Shown piece by piece: positions 16,816 through 25,422 of a stretch of DNA of 64,000 nucleotides. This DNA comes from Massilia sp. Root335. Its GTDB lineage: Bacteria > Pseudomonadota > Gammaproteobacteria > Burkholderiales > Burkholderiaceae_D. The notes beneath the pieces were generated by a model. It had not been told where the DNA came from. It saw only the letters and a program-made list of their open reading frames with translations, and ran no database searches. Location of the stretch: assembly GCF_001425685.1 (NCBI RefSeq), contig NZ_LMCY01000032.1, positions 38,572 through 102,571 on the forward strand, in the 5' to 3' direction. How positions within the stretch are numbered: the stretch's first letter is position 1; each line of letters opens with the position of its first letter. A program made the position numbers and the translations under genes.

Positions 16816-16959
16816 CTAATAATTCACGGATGTTAAGCAAAAACCCGCATGGTCCTCAGATTGCTTGGCGGCATTAGTGTTGCAGATGAGGCACTTCCGA
16901 ATGGGCTCACCATATTTTTCTCGCGTGTAATTGCAATTGCTCGGGGTACAAGCGATCAT
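16816..16959 (-). CDS. Possible small cysteine-rich protein (47 aa)
   Basis: A 47-codon frame in the 367-base divergent gap between the protease and the chain-length gene. It encodes MIACTPSNCNYTREKYGEPI and then KCLICN and HAGFC, five cysteines and one histidine in a spacing compatible with a zinc ribbon. The frame is also open upstream to an ATG at 17013. No clear ribosome site precedes either ATG, and codon use is less GC-rich than in the neighbours. It could be a genuine transferred small gene or chance. Confidence 0.3.
   Translation of the reverse strand: MIACTPSNCNYTREKYGEPIRKCLICNTNAAKQSEDHAGFCLTSVNY
16869..16884 (+). promoter_or_regulatory. Weak candidate sigma-54 site upstream of the XrtA polysaccharide operon
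   Basis: CGGCATTAGTGTTGCA keeps GG and GC at the right 10-base spacing and lies 145 bases before the chain-length gene start. No copy of the 17-base PrsR box precedes it and it falls inside the small cysteine-rich frame, so chance is quite possible. Confidence 0.25.
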
Positions 16960-17028
16960 GCGAGGTATTTGATTATTTTTTGGCCCCCTCCCGAAAGGTA
17001 GCGGGCCGTTCATGGCGAGACTGACGAG

Positions 17029-18573
17029 ATGGCAGAGATCACAGCCGTACTTCTTAACTTCCTCAAGGCGATTGGCAAATACCGTTGGCATGCCGTCGTC
17101 ATTACCTGGGTTGTCGCACTGATCGGCTGGGTGGTGGTGTTGCGCCTGCCCAATCAGTACGAAGCATCGGCACGCGTCTATGTCGACACGCAGAGCATCC
17201 TGAAACCATTGCTGTCGAGCATGACGACCGTGCCCAACCTGGAGCAGCAAGTGATGTTCATGCGCCGTACGCTGATCAGCCGCCCGAACGTCGAGCGCCT
17301 GATGCGCATGGTCGACCTCGACGTCAAGGCCAAGGACAGCAAGGAACACGACAAGATCGTCGATGAACTGATGTCGAAGATCAAGGTCTCCGGCACGGAG
17401 CGCGACGACATCTACACGCTGACCTATGTCTCCGACAGTCCCAAGCTGGGCAAGGACGTCGTCCAGTCGCTGCTGACGATCTTCGTCGAAGGCAGCTTCA
17501 GCGGCAAGAAGCAGGATTCGGAAAAGGCGGTCCAGTTCATCGACGACCAGATCAAGACCTATGAAGAAAAACTGGCCGCGGCCGAGAATTCGCTGAAGGA
17601 ATTCAAGCTCAAGAACCTGGGCATGCTCCCGCGCGAAGGCGGCGGCAGCGGCGACTTCGGCGGCCAGTTGCTGCAGGCGAACGACCAGCTGAGCCAGGCC
17701 AAGCTCGAACTGGCCGAAGCGGAACAGGCACGCAACGCGATCCGCCACCAGATCGACGGCGAGCCGGCCAAGCCGGGCACCGTGACGGTCGACCCGGCCC
17801 TCGTCGACCCGGAACTGGAAGCGCGCATCGCGACCGCGCAAAAGAACCTGGACATGCTGCGCCTGCAGTTCACGGAACAGCATCCGGACGTGATCGCCAA
17901 CCGCCGCCTGCTCGACCAGTTGCTGGCGCAGAAGGCCGACCTGGCCAAGAACAAGAAGCGCAGCCTCGACCCGGGCGCCAGCTACAGCCCGATGCTGCAG
18001 CAGCTGAACGTGGCGCTGTCGCAGGCCGAGGCGCGCGTGGCGTCGATGCGCGCCCGCGTCGCGGAATACGAGAACCGTGCGGCACGCCTGCGCAGCCAGA
18101 GCACGACGGCGCCGGAAATCGAGGCCCAGTTCGCCCAGCTGAACCGCGACTATGCGGTCAACCGCGAAAACTATCAGAAGCTGGTCGAACGCCGCGAATC
18201 GGCGCGCCTGTCGGGCGACCTGTCGTCCGCCACCGACATGCTGACGTTCCGCGTGATCGATCCGCCGACCGTGCCGAACCATCCGAGCGGCCCGAACCGC
18301 CTGCGCCTGTTCTCACTGGTGTTCGCCGGCGCCCTCATCGCCGGCCTGGCCGTCGCGTTCCTGATGAGCCAACTGCGTCCGACGTTCCTGAGCCAGAGCA
18401 CGCTGCGCGACGTGACCGGCCTGCCGGTGCTCGGCTCGATCGGCATGAACTGGACGCCGGAGCAGACCGTCAAGCGCAAGCGCCGCCTGGTCGCGCTCGG
18501 GGGATCCGTGTTGCTGCTGTTCAGTGCCTATGGCATCGGGATGGCCGCAATCCTGGTCCGCCCCACGCTTTAA
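17029..18573 (+). CDS. XrtA-system polysaccharide chain-length determinant (Wzz/EpsF type)
   Basis: A 514-residue inner-membrane protein. A first membrane segment (about 20-40) is followed by the Wzz domain (LRLPNQYEASARVYVDTQSI), long coiled coils (about 160-400) facing the periplasm, a second membrane segment (about 425-447, after NHPSGPNR) and a third near the C-terminus (about 491-511). The Pro-rich stretch IDPPTVPNHPSGPNR is typical of polysaccharide co-polymerases that set chain length and contact the kinase. It opens the main plus-strand XrtA operon; the tyrosine kinase starts 16 bases after its stop. The start sits after a weak GAG-rich ribosome site. Confidence 0.93.
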   Translation: MAEITAVLLNFLKAIGKYRWHAVVITWVVALIGWVVVLRLPNQYEASARVYVDTQSILKPLLSSMTTVPNLEQQVMFMRRTLISRPNVERLMRMVDLDVKAKDSKEHDKIVDELMSKIKVSGTERDDIYTLTYVSDSPKLGKDVVQSLLTIFVEGSFSGKKQDSEKAVQFIDDQIKTYEEKLAAAENSLKEFKLKNLGMLPREGGGSGDFGGQLLQANDQLSQAKLELAEAEQARNAIRHQIDGEPAKPGTVTVDPALVDPELEARIATAQKNLDMLRLQFTEQHPDVIANRRLLDQLLAQKADLAKNKKRSLDPGASYSPMLQQLNVALSQAEARVASMRARVAEYENRAARLRSQSTTAPEIEAQFAQLNRDYAVNRENYQKLVERRESARLSGDLSSATDMLTFRVIDPPTVPNHPSGPNRLRLFSLVFAGALIAGLAVAFLMSQLRPTFLSQSTLRDVTGLPVLGSIGMNWTPEQTVKRKRRLVALGGSVLLLFSAYGIGMAAILVRPTL

Positions 18574-18589
18574 GATTAAGGAGTACACC

Positions 18590-19564
18590 GTGAGCATCAT
18601 CGAAAAAGCGGCAAGCCGGATCGACCTGCAGCGCAACGCGCCCGCCGTCGCCAAGCCAGCGGAAACGGCCGCGGTCGACGCCATCGAGGCGGCCGGCGCG
18701 GCCGCGCCGAACGCGCCCGTGGCCCTGGCACCGGTCGTGGCGCCGGAATCGGCCAAATCCGCGGCCAAACCCGCGGCCGCACCCGCAGCGGCGCCCGCGG
18801 CAGCCGAGGCCGATTCGCGCCCGGCGCAGAAATTTTCGACCCGCCGCGTCGAACTGGACCTGAACCGCATGCGCGACCTGGGCATGGTCACGGCGGCCGG
18901 CGGCCGCACGCGCCTGCTGGAAGACTTCCGCGTCATCAAGCGCCCGCTGCTGCAGCGCGCGTTCGCCGAACGCGCCGCGGGCGAAAAGCCGGGCAACCTG
19001 ATCATGGTGACCAGCTCGCTGCCGGGCGAAGGCAAGACCTATTGCGCGATCAACCTGGCGATGAGCATCGCGATGGAACTCGACCACACCGTGCTGCTCG
19101 TCGACGCCGACGTCGCGCGCCCGTCGGTGCTGCGCTCGCTCGGCCTGCCCGCGCACCGTGGCCTGATGGACATCCTGCTGGACGACAAGATCGACATGGC
19201 CGACGTCATGCTGCGCACGAACGTGGACACGCTGTCGATCCTGCCTGCCGGCACCAGCACGCCGCGCGCGACCGAGCTGCTGGCCAGCTCCGCCATGAGC
19301 ACGCTGGTGAACGAGATCGCCAACCGCTATCCGGACCGCGTCGTGATCTTCGATTCGCCGCCGCTGCTGCTGACGAGCGAATCGCGCGTGCTGGCCTCGC
19401 ACATGGGACAGATCGTGATGGTGGTCGAAGCGCAGACGACGACCCAGCACGCGGTCAAGGAAGCCCTGCACCAGCTGGAAGGCTACCCGAACGTCAATCT
19501 CATCTATAACAAGACCAGGGACTTCCCAGGCATCGAAGAAACGTATGACTATCACTACGGCTAA
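18590..19564 (+). CDS. XrtA-associated tyrosine autokinase (BY-kinase)
   Basis: A 324-residue cytosolic kinase. The GTG at 18590 is chosen because AAGGAG lies 6 bases upstream; the in-frame ATG further up is inside the preceding gene. Residues 18-78 are an Ala/Pro-rich linker. The kinase core has Walker A (SSLPGEGKT, 142-150), Walker A' (LLVDADVARPS) and Walker B (VVIFDSPP). The C-terminus ends in a short tyrosine group (ETYDYHYG), the autophosphorylation cluster. Such kinases control chain-length proteins by cycles of phosphorylation. Its last 20 bases overlap the next gene. Confidence 0.92.
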   Translation: MSIIEKAASRIDLQRNAPAVAKPAETAAVDAIEAAGAAAPNAPVALAPVVAPESAKSAAKPAAAPAAAPAAAEADSRPAQKFSTRRVELDLNRMRDLGMVTAAGGRTRLLEDFRVIKRPLLQRAFAERAAGEKPGNLIMVTSSLPGEGKTYCAINLAMSIAMELDHTVLLVDADVARPSVLRSLGLPAHRGLMDILLDDKIDMADVMLRTNVDTLSILPAGTSTPRATELLASSAMSTLVNEIANRYPDRVVIFDSPPLLLTSESRVLASHMGQIVMVVEAQTTTQHAVKEALHQLEGYPNVNLIYNKTRDFPGIEETYDYHYG

Positions 19565-21128
19565 TTTGTCCGCTCACCGGTTGGTCAAATGGCCTGGCAG
19601 CGGCGCGCTCCGGCTCACGCCGCTTGCGCTGGCGGCGATGCTGCTGTCGAACGACTGCCGGGCAGAATGGAAAGTCACGCCCGTCGTCCAGTTGCGTGAA
19701 TCGTATTCCGACAACGTCGGCAACGTGGCCGACGAACAGGCGCGCGGCAGCTTCATCAGCGAGGCGGCGCCGAGCCTGACCGTCACCGGCCTCAGTCCGC
19801 GCCTCAAGTTCAACGCCAGCGCGGAATGGCGCAAATACGCGTACAGCAACACCGATACGACCAATGCGCGCAGCAATGACCGTCGCTACTCGATGACGGC
19901 CGAGGCCATCGCCATCAAGGAATTGCTGTACGTGGACGCCAGCGCCAACGGGTCGCGCCAGGCGGTGTCGGCGTTCGGCCCGGTGCCGAACAATTCGTTT
20001 GCGGCCAACAACGGCACGAACATCCGCACCTGGAGCATCAGCCCCTACCTGCGCCACCGGTTCGGCGCGACGGCCACGCTGACGGCCCGCCTGGCGCGCG
20101 ACTCGGTCGAGGGCGGCAGCGGCAACGGCTTCGGCAACAGCCTGGCCAGCACGCGCGCGATCGACCTGGTCAGCGGCCCCGCATCCCCCGATCTCGGCTG
20201 GAACGTGCACTATTCGCACCAGGACATGAGCGCCCAGCGCACCGGCAATACGACGACCGAGAACAGCCTGGCGGGCCTGCAGTACCGCGTCGCGTCGCAC
20301 CTGAGCCTGACCTCCACCGTCGGCTACGACAAGTACGAATACCACGCGCTCTCCGAAAACACGAGCGGCCCCAGCTGGTCGGGCGGCTTCATCTGGCAAC
20401 CGTCGACGCGCACCAAGGTCGAGGCGTCGTTCGGCCACCGCTACTTCGGCAAGACGGGATCGTTCGACGCCAGCTACCGCACCCAGCGCAGCATCTGGGC
20501 GCTGACCTATGCCGACATCGTCACGACGACGCGCTCGCAATTCCTGCTGCCGGCCGCGCTCGACACGGCCGCCATGCTGAACCGCCTGTTCGCCGGGGCG
20601 TATCCGGACCCGGTCGTGCGCCAGCAGATCGTGCAGGCGTACATGGCGCAGGCGGGCCTGCCGCCCACGCTGGTCGACAGCATCAACTACCTGAGCAACC
20701 GCTACATGCGCAACAAGCGCTTGCAGGGCTCGGTCACGTTCAAGGGTGCGCGCAGCAGCCTGCTGCTGTCCGTGTTCAAGGAACGTACGGAAGCCCTGTC
20801 GCTGCAGCAGGAAGACAGCACGCTGCTGCCGACGCAGCTGAGCTCGCTGAACGAAGACACCGACCAGCACGGCGCCAACGTGAATGCCGACTACAAGCTG
20901 TCGACGCGGACCTCGGCGCACGCCAGCCTGTACGGCGCGAAGGTGAAATCGCTGCGGACCGGCATCACCAACGACATCCGCCAGCTGAACGTGGGCATGA
21001 GCAGCCGCTTCAACACCAAGATCAACGGATCGCTCGACCTGCGCCACTCCAAGGGCCGCATCGGCGTGTTCGACAACCGCGACTACCACGAGAATGCCAT
21101 CGTGGCGACGCTTTCCGTCCAGTATTGA
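19545..21128 (+). CDS. PEP-CTERM system-associated outer-membrane beta-barrel protein (TIGR03016 type)
   Basis: A 527-residue secreted protein. The N-terminal signal (LTPLALAAMLLSNDCRA) is followed by strands with alternating aromatic residues and a C-terminal strand ending VATLSVQY, the usual outer-membrane insertion signal. WKVTPVVQLRESYSDNVG is the family's conserved first strand. It always travels with the XrtA kinase and ATPase genes and is thought to form part of the export route, though its exact job is not established. Start codon overlaps the kinase gene end by 20 bases; ATPase gene follows after 17 bases. Confidence 0.9.
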   Translation: MTITTANLSAHRLVKWPGSGALRLTPLALAAMLLSNDCRAEWKVTPVVQLRESYSDNVGNVADEQARGSFISEAAPSLTVTGLSPRLKFNASAEWRKYAYSNTDTTNARSNDRRYSMTAEAIAIKELLYVDASANGSRQAVSAFGPVPNNSFAANNGTNIRTWSISPYLRHRFGATATLTARLARDSVEGGSGNGFGNSLASTRAIDLVSGPASPDLGWNVHYSHQDMSAQRTGNTTTENSLAGLQYRVASHLSLTSTVGYDKYEYHALSENTSGPSWSGGFIWQPSTRTKVEASFGHRYFGKTGSFDASYRTQRSIWALTYADIVTTTRSQFLLPAALDTAAMLNRLFAGAYPDPVVRQQIVQAYMAQAGLPPTLVDSINYLSNRYMRNKRLQGSVTFKGARSSLLLSVFKERTEALSLQQEDSTLLPTQLSSLNEDTDQHGANVNADYKLSTRTSAHASLYGAKVKSLRTGITNDIRQLNVGMSSRFNTKINGSLDLRHSKGRIGVFDNRDYHENAIVATLSVQY

Positions 21129-21145
21129 GCCCGCGGAGGCATACG

Positions 21146-22231
21146 ATGTACGAGTCTTTCTACGGATTTTCCGCCAAACCTTTCCAGCTGCGTCCGGACC
21201 CGCATTTCTTCTTCGGCAGCAAAGGCCACAAGCGCGCCATGGCCTACCTCGAGTACGGCCTGTCGCAGGGCGAGGGTTTCATCGTCATCACCGGCGAAGT
21301 CGGTGCGGGCAAGACCACGCTCGTGCGCAACCTGTTCAACCGGCTGCCGTCCGACCAGATCCTGGCCGCCCACATCGTCAACACGCACCTCGACCCGGAC
21401 GACACGCTGCGCATGGTCGTGTCGGCGTTCGGCCTGCCGTATGAAGGCGCCAGCAAGACGGACCTGCTCACGCGCCTGGAAAAATTCCTGTGCGACGTCG
21501 ACCACCAGGGCAAGCGCGCCCTGCTCGTGATCGACGAAGCGCAGAACCTGTCCGCGCGCACGGTCGAAGAACTGCGCATGCTGTCGAACTTCCAGACCGA
21601 CGACAAATCGCTGCTGCAGACCTTCCTGCTCGGCCAGCCGGAATTCCGCGCCACCCTGCACAGCCCCGGCATGCAGCAGCTGCGCCAGCGCGTGATCGCC
21701 AGCTACCACCTGGGCCCGATGGATGCGCAGGAAACCCGCGCCTACGTCGAACACCGCCTGGCGACCGTCGGCTGGAAGGGCGACCCGTCGTTCGACGACG
21801 GCGCCCACGCCGCGGTCTACGCCTACAGCGGCGGCATCCCGCGCAAGGTCAACACGCTGATGGACCGCGTGCTGCTGATGGGCTATCTGGAAGAGATGCA
21901 CGCGTTCGGCGAGCAGGACATCAACACCGTCGTGAAGGACATCAGCGAGGAATTCGACGTGCCAGATCCGGTCGGCACGCCGGCGCCGGACACGCTGCCC
22001 GACGCCGCTCCCGGCACCGACCTGGACGCGGGCTACCGGACCGACCTGCATCCGGCCGGCCTGCGCACCATCGACCAGCGCAACGGCGAACGCCGCGCCA
22101 GCAGCGTCGAAGTGCTCGACGAACGCATGATGCGTCTGGAAAAGTCGATCGTTTCCGTACTGTCGATCCTGAAGAAGATCGTCGCCACGCCCCAGGGGGC
22201 GGTAACCCAGCCTATGGACAACCAAGAATGA
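21146..22231 (+). CDS. XrtA-associated ExeA-like AAA ATPase
   Basis: A 361-residue ATPase. The ATG at 21146 follows GCGGAGG by 6 bases; an earlier in-frame ATG has no such site. Walker A (GEVGAGKTT, 50-58), Walker B (ALLVIDEAQNL) and sensor regions match the ExeA/GspA-like family found in every XrtA cluster. The C-terminal 90 residues are Pro/Asp-rich and then helical, probably for protein contacts. It presumably energises assembly or coordinates export at the inner membrane; partners are unproven. The stop overlaps the deacetylase start (ATGA). Confidence 0.92.
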   Translation: MYESFYGFSAKPFQLRPDPHFFFGSKGHKRAMAYLEYGLSQGEGFIVITGEVGAGKTTLVRNLFNRLPSDQILAAHIVNTHLDPDDTLRMVVSAFGLPYEGASKTDLLTRLEKFLCDVDHQGKRALLVIDEAQNLSARTVEELRMLSNFQTDDKSLLQTFLLGQPEFRATLHSPGMQQLRQRVIASYHLGPMDAQETRAYVEHRLATVGWKGDPSFDDGAHAAVYAYSGGIPRKVNTLMDRVLLMGYLEEMHAFGEQDINTVVKDISEEFDVPDPVGTPAPDTLPDAAPGTDLDAGYRTDLHPAGLRTIDQRNGERRASSVEVLDERMMRLEKSIVSVLSILKKIVATPQGAVTQPMDNQE

Positions 22232-23112
22232 ACATGGTCGAACTCGCCCCGCGGCCCGTGCCGGCCCCGGGACAACGCATCCGCAATGCGATGACCTGCG
22301 ACGTCGAGGATTACTTCCAGGTCTCCGCGTTCGCGCCCTACATCGATCGCGCCAGCTGGCCGAGCCGCGAATGCCGCGTCGAAGCGAACATGGAGCGCAT
22401 CCTCGCGCTGTTCGAGCGCCACGATGTGCGCGCCACCTTCTTCACGCTGGGCTGGATCGCCGAGCGCTATCCGCAACTCGTGAAACGCATCGTCGCCGCG
22501 GGCCACGAACTGGCCAGCCACGGCTACGGCCACCTGCGCGCGTCGGACCAGACCCGCGCCGAATTCGCCAACGACATCCGTTCCGCGAAAGCGCTGCTGG
22601 AAGACATCGGCGGCCAGGCCGTGCTGGGCTACCGCGCGCCGAGCTTCTCGATCGGCCGCGACAACCTGTGGGCGCTCGACGAACTCCTGGACGCCGGCTA
22701 CCGCTACAGCTCGAGCATCTACCCGGTCGTGCACGACCACTACGGCATGCCGGAAGCGCCGCGCTTCGCGTTCTACCCGAACGGCACGGACGGCCTGCTG
22801 GAAATCCCGATCACGACCGTGCAGATGATGGGCCGCAACCTGCCGGCCGGCGGCGGCGGCTATTTCCGCCTGCTGCCGTATGCGCTGTCGCGCTGGATGA
22901 TGGCCAAGGTCAACCGCGATGACGGCCAGAGCGCCCTGTTCTACTTCCACCCGTGGGAAGTCGATCCCGGCCAGCCGCGGCCCGAAGGCCTCGGCGCCAA
23001 GGCGCGCTTCCGCCACTACATCAACATCGACCGGATGGAACGCCGCATCGAATCCCTCGCGCGCGACTTCGCGTGGGATCGCATGGACCACATCTTCCTG
23101 AACCGCCCATGA
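22228..23112 (+). CDS. XrtA-system polysaccharide deacetylase (DUF3473 type)
   Basis: A 294-residue NodB-like deacetylase. TCDVEDYFQ near residue 24 supplies the catalytic/metal aspartates and SHGYGH (about residue 98) the metal histidines; YRAPSFSI and FYFHPWEVDPGQPRP are the later conserved loops, the latter typical of the C-terminal DUF3473 extension. It probably removes acetyl groups from the exopolysaccharide or its lipid-linked precursor. No signal peptide is seen, so it acts on the cytosolic face. It is coupled to both neighbours by ATGA overlaps. Confidence 0.92.
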   Translation: MNMVELAPRPVPAPGQRIRNAMTCDVEDYFQVSAFAPYIDRASWPSRECRVEANMERILALFERHDVRATFFTLGWIAERYPQLVKRIVAAGHELASHGYGHLRASDQTRAEFANDIRSAKALLEDIGGQAVLGYRAPSFSIGRDNLWALDELLDAGYRYSSSIYPVVHDHYGMPEAPRFAFYPNGTDGLLEIPITTVQMMGRNLPAGGGGYFRLLPYALSRWMMAKVNRDDGQSALFYFHPWEVDPGQPRPEGLGAKARFRHYINIDRMERRIESLARDFAWDRMDHIFLNRP

Positions 23113-24206
23113 ACTCGATCATCGAAGCCGCCGCCGCCAAACGGGCCGCCCCCGTCCTGGCCACCTCGCCCATGACGCTGCACACGCTGCAGCCGCACGA
23201 ATACGGCCGCTGGGACGCCTTCGTGCGCGCCTGCCCGGACGCCACCTTCTTCCACCTGTCCGGCTGGCAGAAGGTGATCGAAGGCTCGTTCGGCATCAAG
23301 ACCTGGTTTTATTACGTGCAGCAGGACGGCCAGATCCTCGGCGTGCTGCCGCTCGCGGAGATCAAGAGCCGCCTGTTCGGCCACTCGCTCGGCGCGATGC
23401 CGTTCTGCGTGTACGGCGGCCCGGCCGCGACCAGCGATGCGGCCCGCACGATGCTCGACGCCGCCGCGCACGAACTCGCGCAACGGCTCGGCGTCGGCCA
23501 CCTGGAATACCGCGGCATGCAGCGCTTCCACCCGGACGACGCGGCGTGGCACACGAAGGAGCTGTACGTCACGTTCAGAAAAGAGATTTCCGGCGACGAC
23601 GAAGCCAATCTGAACGCCATCCCGCGCAAGCAGCGCGCGATGGTCCGCAAGGGCATCAAGCTGGGCCTGCGCGGCGAAGTCGATGCGAACGTCGACCGCC
23701 TGTTCGAAGCGTATGCGCGCAGCGTGCATCGCCTGGGCACGCCGGTATTCCCGAAAAAATACTTCGCCATGCTGCAGGAAGTCTTCGGCAACGAATGCGA
23801 AGTGCGTTCCATCGTCACGGAAGACAACCGCCTCGTGGCCGCCGTGCTGTCGTTCTACTGGCGCGACGAAGTCGTGCCCTACTACGGCGGCGGCACCGAC
23901 CTCGCACGCGAAGTGGCCGGCAACGACTTCATGTACTGGAACTTGATGCAGGCAGCGGCCGCGCGCGGCTGCCGCCTGTTCGACTTCGGCCGCAGCAAGC
24001 TGGGCACCGGCGCCTACGACTTCAAGAAGAACTGGGGCTTCACGGCGCAGCACCTGCCGTACGAGTACAAGCTGTATGGCGCGAGCGCGCTGCCGGACAA
24101 CAATCCGCTGAACCCGAAATACCAGCTGTTCATCAAGATGTGGAAGAAGCTGCCGCTGCCGGTGGCGAACTTCATGGGTCCCTACATCGTCCGTAATCTG
24201 GGGTGA
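23109..24206 (+). CDS. XrtA/PEP-CTERM-associated FemAB-like aminoacyl/acyltransferase
   Basis: A 365-residue protein with two GNAT-like halves of the FemAB type: WDAFVRACPDATFFHLSGWQ at the start, then IPRKQRAMVRKGIKLGL, and DFGRSKLGTGAYDFKKNWGF near the end. Classical FemAB enzymes add amino acids to peptidoglycan precursors; in XrtA loci the likely acceptor is a polysaccharide precursor, perhaps adding an amino acid to an amino sugar, which would fit the amidotransferase further down. It starts in the deacetylase stop codon and is followed by the glycosyltransferase after 13 bases. Confidence 0.9.
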   Translation: MNSIIEAAAAKRAAPVLATSPMTLHTLQPHEYGRWDAFVRACPDATFFHLSGWQKVIEGSFGIKTWFYYVQQDGQILGVLPLAEIKSRLFGHSLGAMPFCVYGGPAATSDAARTMLDAAAHELAQRLGVGHLEYRGMQRFHPDDAAWHTKELYVTFRKEISGDDEANLNAIPRKQRAMVRKGIKLGLRGEVDANVDRLFEAYARSVHRLGTPVFPKKYFAMLQEVFGNECEVRSIVTEDNRLVAAVLSFYWRDEVVPYYGGGTDLAREVAGNDFMYWNLMQAAAARGCRLFDFGRSKLGTGAYDFKKNWGFTAQHLPYEYKLYGASALPDNNPLNPKYQLFIKMWKKLPLPVANFMGPYIVRNLG

Positions 24207-24219
24207 CAAGGAAGCCATC

Positions 24220-25422
24220 GTGGAAGACCTGCTGCTGCTGATCCACCGGATCCCGTACCCGCCCAACAAGGGCGACAAGATCCGCTCGTACCACCTGCTC
24301 AAGCACCTGGCGCGGCACTATCGCGTGCACCTGGGCACCTTCGTGGACGATCCCGACGACTGGCAATACGTGCCGCACGTCGAGGCGCTGTGCGCCAGCA
24401 GCCACTTCGCCGGCATGAAGCCCCTGCTGGCGCGCGTGCGCAGCCTGCAGGCGCTGGTGAAGAACCGCTCGCTCTCGCTCGAATACTACCGCGACGCTTC
24501 GCTCGCGCGCTGGGTCGACGAGACGGTGGCGAAACACAAGATCGAGCGCGTGCTCGTGTTCTCGTCGGCGATGGCGCAGTACGCCGACCCGTACCGCTCG
24601 GCGCGCCGCGTCGTCGACTTCTGCGACGTCGACTCGGACAAGTGGCGCCAGTACGCCGACCAGAAATCGTGGCCGATGAACTGGCTGTACCGCTACGAGG
24701 CGCGCCAGCTGCTCGCGTACGAACGCCGCGTGGCGCGCGACTACGACGCGTCGCTGTTCGTCTCCGCGCCCGAGGCGGAGCTGTTCCGCCAGCTCGCGCC
24801 GGAAAGCACGGCCAAGATCGGCCACTTCAACAACGGCGTCGACACCGATTACTTTTCGCCCGACCAGCCGCATGCGAATCCGTATGCGGCCGGCGAGCGC
24901 GCCCTCGTGTTCACGGGCGCGATGGATTACTGGCCCAACGTGGATGCCGTGCAGTGGTTCGCGGCCGACATCTTCCCGACGCTGCGCGAGCGCTTCGCCG
25001 ACGTCAAGTTTTATATCGTGGGCGCCCGTCCGGCGCCGGCCGTGCAAGAACTGGCGAAGCTGCCGGGCGTCGTCGTGACCGGCACCGTGCCCGACGTGCG
25101 GCCGTACATCGCGCACGCCGCCGTCTCGGTCGCACCGCTGCGCATCGCGCGCGGCATCCAGAACAAGGTGCTGGAAGCGATGGCGATGGCGACCCCGGTC
25201 GTCGTGTCGCCGCAGGCGCTGGAAGGCATCGACGCGGTGCCGGGCAGCGAACTGGTACTGGCCGAGGATGCCGCCGCCTTCGTCGACGTCGTCACGACGC
25301 TGCTGGCCGGCCAGGACAGCGCCGCCGCCGCGATCGGCGCGGCCGCCCGCGCCAAGGTCCAGCGCCGCTACAGCTGGTCCAGCAACCTGGCCTGCATTGG
25401 GGAGAGTCTCGAATGTTCCTGA
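24220..25422 (+). CDS. XrtA-system glycosyltransferase (TIGR03087/Stp1 type, GT4)
   Basis: A 400-residue GT-B enzyme with GTG start at 24220 preceded by AAGGAAG. The N-terminal half has HRIPYPPNKGDKIRSYHLLK, the family's signature; the C-terminal half has LVFTGAMDYWPNVDAV, PLRIARGIQNKVLEAMAMA and the usual donor-binding glutamate there. It adds a sugar during assembly of the repeat unit on the cytosolic side of the membrane. Its end overlaps the xrtA start by 10 bases, so expression is tied to the exosortase. Confidence 0.9.
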   Translation: MEDLLLLIHRIPYPPNKGDKIRSYHLLKHLARHYRVHLGTFVDDPDDWQYVPHVEALCASSHFAGMKPLLARVRSLQALVKNRSLSLEYYRDASLARWVDETVAKHKIERVLVFSSAMAQYADPYRSARRVVDFCDVDSDKWRQYADQKSWPMNWLYRYEARQLLAYERRVARDYDASLFVSAPEAELFRQLAPESTAKIGHFNNGVDTDYFSPDQPHANPYAAGERALVFTGAMDYWPNVDAVQWFAADIFPTLRERFADVKFYIVGARPAPAVQELAKLPGVVVTGTVPDVRPYIAHAAVSVAPLRIARGIQNKVLEAMAMATPVVVSPQALEGIDAVPGSELVLAEDAAAFVDVVTTLLAGQDSAAAAIGAAARAKVQRRYSWSSNLACIGESLECS

